NCBI GenBank assembly: GCA_904380375.1
Contig: CAJFID010000006.1
Location: 1-64,000 of the forward strand
Reading direction: 5' to 3'
Length of the DNA: 64,000 bases
Origin: Avimonas intestinalis
Lineage (GTDB): Bacteria; Bacillota; Clostridia; Oscillospirales; Acutalibacteraceae
The position numbers were made by a program, and so were the translations under genes. How positions within the stretch are numbered: the stretch's first letter is position 1; the number at the start of each line of letters is the position of its first letter. The notes below the pieces were generated by a model. That model saw only the letters and a list, made by a program, of their open reading frames with translations, was not told where the DNA came from and made no database searches. Below, piece after piece: positions 8,228 through 16,234 of this stretch.

Positions 8228-9847
8228 ATGAAAAAAACAAAAAGATGGTTGTCGCTGCTGCTGGCGGCAAGCTTGTGCGTTTCTCTCGCCGCATGCAGCG
8301 GCGGAGGAGGCAACTCCTCGGCGGCGTCTTCCGGCGAAAAGGTACTCACCCTCTCCGACGCCGAACTGGAGGGCGGCTTCGATCCAGCCGGCTTCGCCCT
8401 AGGCGGATGGGTCACTTTCGCAAGGCTGTGTTCCGCCCCGCTGCTCTCCTACGACAACGAGGGGAACGAGATTATGGAATCCGCCGAAAGCTACGAAACG
8501 AGCGACGACCAGCTTGTGTGGACCTTCCACCTCCGGGAAGATGCAAAGTGGAGCGACGGCTCTGCTGTGACGGCGGCCGATTTTATTAATACCATTCGCC
8601 GTGCCCTTGACCCAGAAACCAGCCAATCCATTTATGCCGACCAGTTATATGTGATCGCCGGCGCAGAGGCCTATCATGCCGGCGAGGGCTCGTGGGAGGG
8701 CGTGCAGGTGTTCGCCTCTGATGACTATACCCTGGAATTTCACCTCGCACAGCCCTGCGGCTACTTCCTCAAGCTCCTCTCCCTGCCCGTTTATTATCCC
8801 TCCAAGGAAGGCGTGGCCACTACGGAGAATGAAGCTTGGGCCACCACGCCGGAAACCTGCCTGTGCAACGGCGCCTACATGCTTACCGAGTTCGTGCAGG
8901 GCCAGTATTACACCATTGAGAAAAACCCCTATTACTACAATGCCGGCGAAGTAAAGATTGACACGATTACCACCCGTATCATTAACGATACCCAGGCGAA
9001 AATCGCGGCATATGAGGCCGGGGAAATCGACGTAGCCAACGGCCTGCCGGATTATATTGAAACCCAGTATGAAGGAACAGACGAACTCGCCATTTGGAAT
9101 ATGCTCACCACCCTGGCCGTGATGCCGAATCTGGAAGTGGAGCCGCTGGATGATGTACGTGTGCGTGAGGCGATTGCCCTGGCCTTGAGTCGCGATACGA
9201 TTGCTGCCTCCATGGGTGCAAACTACGAGGCAAGCTATACCTGGGTGCCGAAATATATGCAGTCGAATGTGGGCAGCGGCCTGTTCAGCGAGGAGGCGGC
9301 TTCCTTCTCGGAGGATGCCGAGCGCGCCAAGGAACTGCTGGCCGAGGCCGGTTATCCGGACGGCGCCGGCTTCCCGAACCTGACCTATACCTATCCGAAC
9401 AACGATAAGGACGCGCTTCTGGCCCAAGCCCTCCAAGCGCAGCTGAAGTCGGTTTTGAACATTGATATCAGTTTGCAGGCCCAGGAATCCGAAGTGTATA
9501 ACACCACAAAGAGCGAGGGGAGCTTTGATCTGCTTCGCTATAGCTGGACAGCCGATTTTGATGACCCGATCAACTATCTCTCCATGTTTGTTTCCACCTC
9601 CGCCTTGAATTTCAACCATGTAAGCGACTCCGCTTTTGACGAGGCTGTTGCAGCTTCCAATGTGGCCTCTGACCAGCAGGAGCGCAATGGATATCTGCAT
9701 GAGGCCGAAACGATCCTCGTGGATGAAAACTTCTATATCATCCCTGTAACAACCATGCATTATATCGGCCTGCGCAACCCCAGCATCACAAACGTCCAGT
9801 ACGACGGCACAGGGCTTTCCCTCTACCGCTACGCCGATATTTCATAA
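8228..9847 (+). CDS. Peptide ABC transporter substrate-binding lipoprotein (OppA/SBP_bac_5)
   Basis: This extracytoplasmic receptor has 539 residues. The signal peptide MKKTKRWLSLLLAASLC ends in the lipobox LAAC with Cys23 as lipid anchor, followed by a Gly/Ser-rich spacer. Family 5 hallmarks are WTFHLREDAKWSDGSAVTAADF and the long C-terminal domain that ends with PVTTMHYIGLRN. The ATG at 8228 has an AAAGGAG site. A longer frame from 8114 overlaps the ATPase gene and would bury the signal peptide, so I reject it. The cargo is not predictable; size and family suit oligopeptides. Confidence 0.92.
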   Translation: MKKTKRWLSLLLAASLCVSLAACSGGGGNSSAASSGEKVLTLSDAELEGGFDPAGFALGGWVTFARLCSAPLLSYDNEGNEIMESAESYETSDDQLVWTFHLREDAKWSDGSAVTAADFINTIRRALDPETSQSIYADQLYVIAGAEAYHAGEGSWEGVQVFASDDYTLEFHLAQPCGYFLKLLSLPVYYPSKEGVATTENEAWATTPETCLCNGAYMLTEFVQGQYYTIEKNPYYYNAGEVKIDTITTRIINDTQAKIAAYEAGEIDVANGLPDYIETQYEGTDELAIWNMLTTLAVMPNLEVEPLDDVRVREAIALALSRDTIAASMGANYEASYTWVPKYMQSNVGSGLFSEEAASFSEDAERAKELLAEAGYPDGAGFPNLTYTYPNNDKDALLAQALQAQLKSVLNIDISLQAQESEVYNTTKSEGSFDLLRYSWTADFDDPINYLSMFVSTSALNFNHVSDSAFDEAVAASNVASDQQERNGYLHEAETILVDENFYIIPVTTMHYIGLRNPSITNVQYDGTGLSLYRYADIS

Positions 9848-9880
9848 GTCTGAACAAGTTAAAAAGGGAGATATAAGTCG

Positions 9881-10999
9881 ATGGACAAGATTGAACAACT
9901 CATAAAAGAGGGCATCCGCAACATTCCGCCCTATATTCCCGGAAATACATCCGAGAGCGTAAAGGAAAAATACCATCTTGACCATGTGCTCAAGCTGGCC
10001 TCAAATGAAAACCAGTACGGCTGCTCGCCGAAGGCGAGGGAGGCCATGCTGCAGGCTGTAACAGAATCAAACATCTATCCGGATCCATTCTGTATGCAGC
10101 TTCGCAAAAAGCTGGGCGTAAAATTCGGCTTTGACGATTCCGGCGACAACGTCATCATCTCCGCCGGCGCCAGCGGGATCCTCCTGCTGCTTGGCGAGGT
10201 CTTTGTATGCGGCGGCGACGAGGTGGTGTTCTGTGAACCCACCTTCGGCGCGTACGCCAGCGCGGCCACCCGCAATAACGGCAAGCCAGTGGCCTGCCCA
10301 CTCACGCCGGACCAGAAATTTGACCTTAAGACCATGGAACAGGCCGTCACCGAAAAAACAAAGCTTGTCTTTATCTGCAACCCGAACAACCCAAGCGGCA
10401 CGGCGGTGGACAGTGAGGAGCTTCGCGCCTTTCTGCACAGGCTCCCGAAGCATGTAATCGCCGTCGTGGACGAGGCGTACATTGAATTTGCCACCGATCC
10501 CGCCGTGCAGAGCATGATCCCCGAGATCAGCGAGGATCTCAACCTGATTGTCGTGCGCACCTTCTCGAAAATCTACGGGCTGGCAGGTGAGCGTATCGGG
10601 TATTCCCTCATGAACAAGAAACTGCATGCCGTGCTGCAGAAGGCAACCTCTGTGTTTGTGGTGGGACGTACCGCGCTGGCGGGCGCAATGGCCGCCCTTG
10701 ACGATGATGACTTCCTCGTTTCCACGCGGGAGGGAATACGCGAGGGTCGCGACTATCTTACGCAGGAGCTTACCGCCATGGGCTGGCAGGTGTGGGAATC
10801 GCACACAAATTTCCTCTATGCCGATTCCCATCTCAACACAAAACTCCTTGCGCAGGAACTGGAGAAGAAGGGGCTGATTATCCGCGGCAATTTCCGGTAT
10901 TCACGCATCACTGTGGGTACGATGGAACAGAACCGCGAGATGATTGCCATCATTAAGGAGACGGTGGCGCAGGGCCGTGTGCCGGCCGCGCAGCCGTAA
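9881..10999 (+). CDS. HisC-like class I/II aminotransferase (PLP)
   Basis: This is a PLP-dependent aminotransferase of the histidinol-phosphate aminotransferase family, 372 residues. Visible family elements are LKLASNENQYGCSP at 38-50, CNPNNPSGT at 166-174, the PLP-binding Asp198 in VVDEAYIEF and the Schiff-base Lys230 in RTFSKIYGLAGERIGY. Many HisC-like proteins act on aromatic or other amino acids instead of histidinol phosphate. No other his genes are here; the neighbours are a peptide importer and an ammonium-transporter-like gene. A catabolic or product-forming transamination is therefore more likely than histidine synthesis, but the substrate is unknown. Confidence 0.88.
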   Translation: MDKIEQLIKEGIRNIPPYIPGNTSESVKEKYHLDHVLKLASNENQYGCSPKAREAMLQAVTESNIYPDPFCMQLRKKLGVKFGFDDSGDNVIISAGASGILLLLGEVFVCGGDEVVFCEPTFGAYASAATRNNGKPVACPLTPDQKFDLKTMEQAVTEKTKLVFICNPNNPSGTAVDSEELRAFLHRLPKHVIAVVDEAYIEFATDPAVQSMIPEISEDLNLIVVRTFSKIYGLAGERIGYSLMNKKLHAVLQKATSVFVVGRTALAGAMAALDDDDFLVSTREGIREGRDYLTQELTAMGWQVWESHTNFLYADSHLNTKLLAQELEKKGLIIRGNFRYSRITVGTMEQNREMIAIIKETVAQGRVPAAQP

Positions 11000-11031
11000 C
11001 AAATCGAAGACAAACAATCTGGGGGCCTACC

Positions 11032-12654
11032 ATGGAAAACATTTATGCATTGATGATGAGCATGGCAGCGGCGCTTCTGGCTTTGCTGGGCTACATAGCG
11101 ACGGAAGCGGGGTTTGCCAGGGCCAAAAACACGGGTAACGTGATGATCAAGGCACTCACCGGCTTCTGCATCGGCGTCCCCTGTTTCCTGTTTGCGGGCC
11201 GGTATCTGGCGTTTGGAAGCGAACCCGGCGCCCGTACGCTTTTTTTCACGGCACTTGCCGCCGCGCTGGCGGTGTGTGTGTTCGCCGCCGCTGTGATGGG
11301 CCGGATGCGCTTTTCCGCTTTCTGTGTGATGAGCGTGCTTCTTGCGGCCGTGCTTTTCCCGCTTACCGTGCGCGCCAGCAGCTTTTTTACGGCGCAGTTC
11401 GGCTTGCTGGACCCCATGAATTTCGGCCTTTTGGGTACGGCGGCCGGGACGGCCGGTTTTATGGGCGCGAAAGTCCTGGGCGCACGCCTGGGTAAATACA
11501 CGAAGGGCGGCGTGGCGCACGCCATGCCGGGCCATAATATCCCGCTCAGCCTGTGCGGCATCCTGCTGCTCTCTTTAGGCGTGGTCATTCTGGCCGGCAG
11601 CCGGGCGGTAGTAGACGGCGCCAGCGAAGACACGCTGCTGCGCGCCATGGAGAATATGATCCTCTGCGGCGGCCTCTCGGCGCTAACGGCCCTGCTCTTT
11701 ACCGCCATCCGCTACCGCAAGCCGGAGATCACGATGACGATCAGCGCCTTTTTGACCGGCATAATCGCATCCTTCCCCGGATGTATGGGGCTTACGCCGG
11801 CTTTTTCCAGCATCTTGGGCTTTCTTTGCGGATTTTTTACCGTTCTTACCATTGAGAACATGGACTGCCATATGAATGTGGATGACCCGGCCGGGCTGTG
11901 CGGCATTACCCTGGTGGGCAGTGTGCTTGGGCTTCTCGGCAGCGGCCTCTTCTATGAAGGGCGCGGCTTGTTCGCGGGCGGCGGCTTTCAGCTCCTCGGC
12001 GCGGCGGCTCTGGGCATCCTCGCCGTAGGCATCGGCGCCGGCCTTTTCTCCGGGATTTTTACCTGGATTTTTCATTGGCTCAAAATCCTGCGCCTTACGC
12101 CTGAGCAGGAAATTGAAGGCTGCGATTTAAGCGAACACGGCATGGCGAGCGTCTACCATGATTTTGCCCTCAACCTTGACACGACCGACTGCTCAGATTC
12201 CTATCTGTACGCTGCGGAGGGCTGTGAGGAAATCGAGGAACTAGAGGCGCACAGGCCGTATGAATATCCGCCTGTGGAAGCCGGCGATCGCCAGCCCCTC
12301 ACGAAGATCGAAATTGTTGCCAGGAAGGAAAAGCTTGAGCACCTCAAACGCGCACTGAATGACATCGGTATCACGGGCATGACGGTCTTCCCCGTGGCGG
12401 GCTGCGGTGTACAGAAAGGCTATAACGAGCGCTACCGCGGCGTGCCGGTTGAAATTCAGCTCCGTGCGAAAATCCGTGTGGAAGTGGTGGTGGCCAAGGT
12501 GCCCGTGGCCGAAGTAGTCAACACCGCCCGACGCGTTCTTTACTCAGGCCATGCAGGCGACGGCAAGATCTTTATCTATTCCCTCAACGATGTTGTCCGT
12601 GTTCGCACCGGCGAGAGCGGCTATGATGCTATGCAGGGCGCATCCTCCGAATAA
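11032..12654 (+). CDS. Amt-like membrane domain fused to a PII (GlnB-type) domain
   Basis: This fusion has 540 residues. Residues 1-350 are hydrophobic and align by eye to ammonium transporters: TEAGFARAKNTGNVMIK at 24-40, RMRFSAF at 91-97, AMPGHNIPLSLCGILLL at 164-180 and VDDPAGLCG at 283-291. Residues 424-536 are PII-like: TKIEIVARKEKLEHLKRAL, GITGMTV, QKGYNERYRG and AGDGKIFIYSLNDVVRVRTGE. Both histidines that line the Amt pore are missing: Gly135 and Thr293 sit at the positions of E. coli AmtB His168 and His318. Val473 replaces the uridylylated Tyr51 of GlnB. Normal ammonium conduction is doubtful; a sensor or altered transporter is possible. It follows the aminotransferase by 32 bases. 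Confidence 0.85.
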   Translation: MENIYALMMSMAAALLALLGYIATEAGFARAKNTGNVMIKALTGFCIGVPCFLFAGRYLAFGSEPGARTLFFTALAAALAVCVFAAAVMGRMRFSAFCVMSVLLAAVLFPLTVRASSFFTAQFGLLDPMNFGLLGTAAGTAGFMGAKVLGARLGKYTKGGVAHAMPGHNIPLSLCGILLLSLGVVILAGSRAVVDGASEDTLLRAMENMILCGGLSALTALLFTAIRYRKPEITMTISAFLTGIIASFPGCMGLTPAFSSILGFLCGFFTVLTIENMDCHMNVDDPAGLCGITLVGSVLGLLGSGLFYEGRGLFAGGGFQLLGAAALGILAVGIGAGLFSGIFTWIFHWLKILRLTPEQEIEGCDLSEHGMASVYHDFALNLDTTDCSDSYLYAAEGCEEIEELEAHRPYEYPPVEAGDRQPLTKIEIVARKEKLEHLKRALNDIGITGMTVFPVAGCGVQKGYNERYRGVPVEIQLRAKIRVEVVVAKVPVAEVVNTARRVLYSGHAGDGKIFIYSLNDVVRVRTGESGYDAMQGASSE

Positions 12655-12664
12655 ACGCATTAAC

Positions 12665-12755
12665 AAGGAACTCCAGCGCTCCTTCTTTGTGGTTGACAGA
12701 CCATTTCCATTGTAGCGCTGGAGATTCTTCCTTCACTAAAGTTCTTTTTATTTAC
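12665..12755 (+). terminator. Probable terminator after the Amt-PII gene
   Basis: CTCCAGCGCT at 12671-12680 is perfectly complementary to 12714-12723, with AAGGA/TCCTT extending the stem less perfectly. A T-rich stretch follows at about 12741-12753. The 33-base loop is large, so this is a moderate call. Confidence 0.5.
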
Positions 12756-12858
12756 TCCAGTTTAACTGGGCGTGTCTTGTTTCTTCGGCGCAAATCAAAG
12801 TAAAGAGCACCGCATATCCGAGGGCTTTACGGAAAACGCCTGAATTGTCAACGCCGAA

Positions 12859-13470
12859 TTAAAAATGCAAGAAAATGTCGAGGAAATAATGTAGGATAGC
12901 GGCGGAGAAAAGATGTAAAAAATCAGGCGTTGCCCTGGTCAAAAAGAGTGTTGAAAAGCCTTGAAAGTCGTTGTTTCGGGGATCAATCCAGGAAACCTCG
13001 CCGGTAAGCGCCGCCGCGCGGATTCCCAGAACACCTGCTCTGCGTACAAAATTGCGCGTCTCCGCATAGGAAGCCGTGCCGCCGGACGGGCGCATCCCGT
13101 CAACGCACAAATAGATTTCGGTCACCCCGTTTTCTTCTAAGAAACGCAGGTATTTTCCCCTTGTATCCCCATGAATCTGTCCGATATCCCACCACCAGAC
13201 TCCCATGCTGCCCGCGGCCTCGCTCTGCGGCCGCGGCTGGGTCGCTGCGACGGTGGACGGGGAGGCGACGGTAGAGACAGCAGAGGAGACGGAGGAGGCG
13301 GAGGAAGCCGGCGGCTCGCTTTTCGCCGTTTGCTCCATCCCGGCAGTCGTCCGTTCCAGCGGCCGGCCCGTGGCAGGCTTGGAGAAACCACACAAGGAAA
13401 ATCCCGCACAATAAAATACTAAATAAAGAAATACCAAAGAATATGAAGAATATAGGCGAGAATATGGCAT
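12859..13470 (-). pseudogene. Truncated exported protein, TIM-barrel-like N-terminal fragment
   Basis: The frame has 203 codons. It starts with a hydrophobic membrane or signal segment (LYSSYSLVFLYLVFYCAGF), then a Ser/Pro/Ala/Thr-rich spacer to about residue 85. A conserved-looking domain follows: MGVWWWDIGQIHG, YLRFLEENGVTEIYLCVDGM, FVRRAGVLGIRAAALTGEVSW. That pattern of alternating beta strands and helices resembles the first strands of a TIM-barrel, glycosidase-like exported protein. The match stops after DPRNN; the last 35 residues look like random translation. It is therefore probably the 5' part of a gene cut by a deletion or insertion. I cannot name the family. Confidence 0.5.
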
Positions 13471-13475
13471 GGCTA

Positions 13476-14133
13476 TTAAAGAAACTTCATTCTTGATAGC
13501 GAAATAGAATGCTTGTGAATTTTCTCATAAAATAAACAGCGAGCCGCCCAACGGAGAAAAAACCGTTGTTTCGGCGGCTGTATGTTCACGCGCCAAAACA
13601 GAATATAGAAGCCTAACGGCGGTTTGAAAATTACATTTCTACCGCCGTTTTCCTTTTGACAAAATGGGTTTTCGAAGGGTGTCTTGAGTAGTGATAAGGA
13701 AGTAATCGTATCTTGCAGGGCGGCATAGCGTGTGGCTATGCCGTTCTGCCTTCTTTGCCGTTCAATCACTTGACCGTCGTTAGGAAGATTAACTTTCCCA
13801 ATAAAGTTCCATATAATTTGCACTTTCTGTCGGCGGTGGCCGCTGGACTTATCCGGCGCATGGACTATGATTTTCTTCACAAACTCATTCACTATCGTAG
13901 GGGTTAATTCTTTCACGCCCACATACTTGCGAATGACGGCGGCAAAGTTGTCAAAGTCTGCCTTGTCCTGCTCAAAGATATGAACAGCGTTTTGCTCTAC
14001 CTGAACAAACTCCGTCAATTCTTTCTGCTCGGCTTTCGGCTATCCGTTTCCTTGCCTGTTCCAATGCCTTCTTGCGCCGCTTCATATCCTTTTCCATTTT
14101 CTCAAAACGCTGCTCATACACCATATCGCGAAA
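13476..14133 (-). pseudogene. Remnant of a large serine recombinase (conjugative-transposon type, C-terminal part)
   Basis: Reading leftward, 13988-13742 encodes a segment typical of the C-terminal domain (DUF4368 type) of transposon resolvase/invertases. It contains FAAVIRKYVGVKELTPTIVNEF, KKIIVHAPDKSSGHRRQKV, WNFIGKVNLP and IERQRR. Upstream, 14133-14020 encodes a charged coiled coil (FRDMVYEQRFEKMEKDMKRR), but in a different frame, so there is a frameshift near 14018. The catalytic serine domain is absent. The 60 or so codons after IERQRR look non-native. The region is AT-rich against its neighbours, as expected for a decayed mobile element. Confidence 0.65.
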
Positions 14134-14398
14134 CGAAGTAATCCCTTGCCGCGTGGGAAACGCGCCCGCAAAGCCGCTTGTATCAATGCTTTTTCAGCCC
14201 CTACTGCGTAACAAAGGGCACGAAAAAGGCGGGTAAGAAACGCTTTGTTTCCTATCCGCCGTTTTCTGCACCCTGTCTGACAGCTACCCTATTTCAGTTT
14301 GTCGGTTGATACTGTTTTATGAGTAGCTACCATCGGGCGGCCCTTTTGCCGTGTCCGGGTGAATGGGATGGGGTTCCGCGCGCTGGAAAGGTGTACGC
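14134..14398. other. Intergenic tail of the decayed element
   Basis: No convincing gene is present. The stretch includes the hairpin at 14222-14265 and then changes to the high-GC composition of the ABC exporter region. Faint recombinase-like codons may continue leftward from about 14220, but I cannot support a boundary. Confidence 0.4.
14222..14265. terminator. Terminator-like hairpin in the element remnant
   Basis: Arms 14228-14240 and 14248-14260 pair over 13 positions with one G.U pair and one A.C mismatch. A run of A lies before the stem and TTTT after it. It can act on either strand. Confidence 0.55.
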
Positions 14399-16234
14399 TC
14401 AGGCGTAATACTGGGCCTGGGCCTGCCACATCGCGGCGTATTCGCCGCCCTTGGCCACCAGCTCGTCGTGGGCGCCGTATTCCGCCACCCGGCCGTCCAC
14501 AAAGACGGCGATCCGCTCGCTGAACCGGCAGGAGGAAAGTCGGTGGGAGATATACACCGCGGTTTTCCCCCCGATCAGGGAGTCGAAATGGGTGTAGATC
14601 TCGTATTCCGCCAGGGGGTCGAGGGCGGCGGTCGGCTCGTCGAGGATGGCGACGGGCGCATCCTTGTAAATGGCGCGGGCCAGGGCGATCTTCTGTCCCT
14701 CCCCGCCCGAGAATTGGCAGCCGTCGTCGTCAAAATAGCGGTATACCGTGGTGTGGATGCCTTTGGGAAGCGTTGCCAGCTTTTCCCCGAAGCCGGCCTT
14801 CTCCAGCGCCTCGACGACGGGGCCTTCGGGCGGGTCCTCCCGCCCGGCCAGGTTGACGTCCAGCGGATAGCTCAGGAGCATGAAATCCTGGAACACCACC
14901 GAAAACAGCCGGCGGTAGGTATCCTCGTCGTAGTCCCAGACGTCCTTGCCGTCCAGGAGGATCTGCCCCTCGGTGGGGTGGTAGAGGCGGGTCAGCAGCT
15001 TAATGAAGGTGGTTTTGCCCGCGCCGTTCCGCCCGACCACCGAGAGCCGCCGCCCCGCCTCCAGCGTCAGGGAGACATGGCGCAGGGCGTAGCTTTCCGA
15101 CCCGGGGTAGCGGAAGGAGACGTCCCGGAACTCGAAGACGTGGGGTACGCCGGGATCCGCCGGCAGGGAGCCGGAGACGGCCGCCGCCGGGTATTCTAAG
15201 AAGATTTTGCACTCGTTCATGAAGTCGGCGTTGCGCACCAGGTTGATGACCTCCCGGATGATGGCGGAAAGGCTGTCGACAAAGCTGTTGGCGGAGTTCA
15301 GCAGCGCGGTGGCCTGCCCCACCGTGAGGGAGCCGGCCAGCAGGCTCAGCCCCAGGGTGACGTACAGCACCACCTGCTGGAGGACGTTGAGCCCGTTGGT
15401 CGCCGCATCGTACCGGCTGCCGGTTTTGACCCGCTTGTTTTCCTGCTCCCAGTCCTCCTGGATGTATTGGTCCACCCGGCCCATCAGCATATCCTGCGCG
15501 CCGTACAGCCGCAGGTCCTTGCCGAAGCGGAAGTCCTTGAGCAGGCTGAAGTAATAGCCGAAAAGGCGGTTGATGCCGACCAGCTCCTTGCGAAAACGGG
15601 CGTCCAGCTTTTGGGAGCGGGAGACTAAGAAGGTGTTGAGCGCCAGGATGGCCAGCAGCACCAGGATCAGCCAGGGGGACAGGGAGCCCAGGATGGCCAG
15701 CGTCCCCGCCAGGGTGAGCAGCCCCGACAGGATGGCGGACAGGTTGCCCGTGATGCCGGCGATCCCGCCGGAATACCAGCTCATGCCGGTTTTCGCCTTC
15801 TGCATCTGGGTCAGGACCTCCGCGTTTTCGGTGTAGGCGAAGTCCATGGTCATCGCCTTGTCCCCGATCAGGCGGTCAAAGCCGGTTTCCATCCGCAGGT
15901 TGGCCCGGTTGAGGAAGTAGGAGAGCACCTGCTTGGCCGCTTCGGCCAGCAGGCCCAGCAGCACCATCGCCGCCACCAGCCAGGCCAGCGTATCCAGCCG
16001 CTGCGCGCCCATCAGCTCGTCGATGATCGCGGCCGGGAACAGGATGCTGATAAAGGGGGCGGCGCCGTTCAGGGCGGCGTTCAGCAGGGTGAGGAAGAAA
16101 TAGCTTTTCTGGATCCCCCACGCCCGGCGCAGGAAGAAGGAGAGGACGGGCAGGGCGGTTTTTAGGGTGATTTCCTGCTTTTGGCCCTTCTCCGCGCCGG
16201 CTTTCCCGGCCCTTTTGGTTTCTTTGGCTTTCAT
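14399..16234 (-). CDS. ABC exporter half-transporter, second gene of a pair
   Basis: This 611-residue protein has a membrane domain (about 30-340, six hydrophobic segments) followed by an ATPase domain. Walker A is GRNGAGKT at 401-408, the signature is FSGGEGQK, Walker B is VAILDEPTAALD and the switch is YISHRLSS. Its ATG overlaps the stop of the upstream gene in an ATGA arrangement, so the two are translationally coupled and probably form a heterodimer. The N-terminus is Lys/Ala-rich. Substrate is unknown; drugs, lipids or peptides are all possible. No peptide or protease-domain partner is nearby. Confidence 0.9.
   Translation of the reverse strand: MKAKETKRAGKAGAEKGQKQEITLKTALPVLSFFLRRAWGIQKSYFFLTLLNAALNGAAPFISILFPAAIIDELMGAQRLDTLAWLVAAMVLLGLLAEAAKQVLSYFLNRANLRMETGFDRLIGDKAMTMDFAYTENAEVLTQMQKAKTGMSWYSGGIAGITGNLSAILSGLLTLAGTLAILGSLSPWLILVLLAILALNTFLVSRSQKLDARFRKELVGINRLFGYYFSLLKDFRFGKDLRLYGAQDMLMGRVDQYIQEDWEQENKRVKTGSRYDAATNGLNVLQQVVLYVTLGLSLLAGSLTVGQATALLNSANSFVDSLSAIIREVINLVRNADFMNECKIFLEYPAAAVSGSLPADPGVPHVFEFRDVSFRYPGSESYALRHVSLTLEAGRRLSVVGRNGAGKTTFIKLLTRLYHPTEGQILLDGKDVWDYDEDTYRRLFSVVFQDFMLLSYPLDVNLAGREDPPEGPVVEALEKAGFGEKLATLPKGIHTTVYRYFDDDGCQFSGGEGQKIALARAIYKDAPVAILDEPTAALDPLAEYEIYTHFDSLIGGKTAVYISHRLSSCRFSERIAVFVDGRVAEYGAHDELVAKGGEYAAMWQAQAQYYA

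Noticed and set aside
9881..10999. hisC of histidine biosynthesis
   Set aside because: No other histidine genes are nearby and the neighbours are transport and nitrogen functions, so only the family was called.
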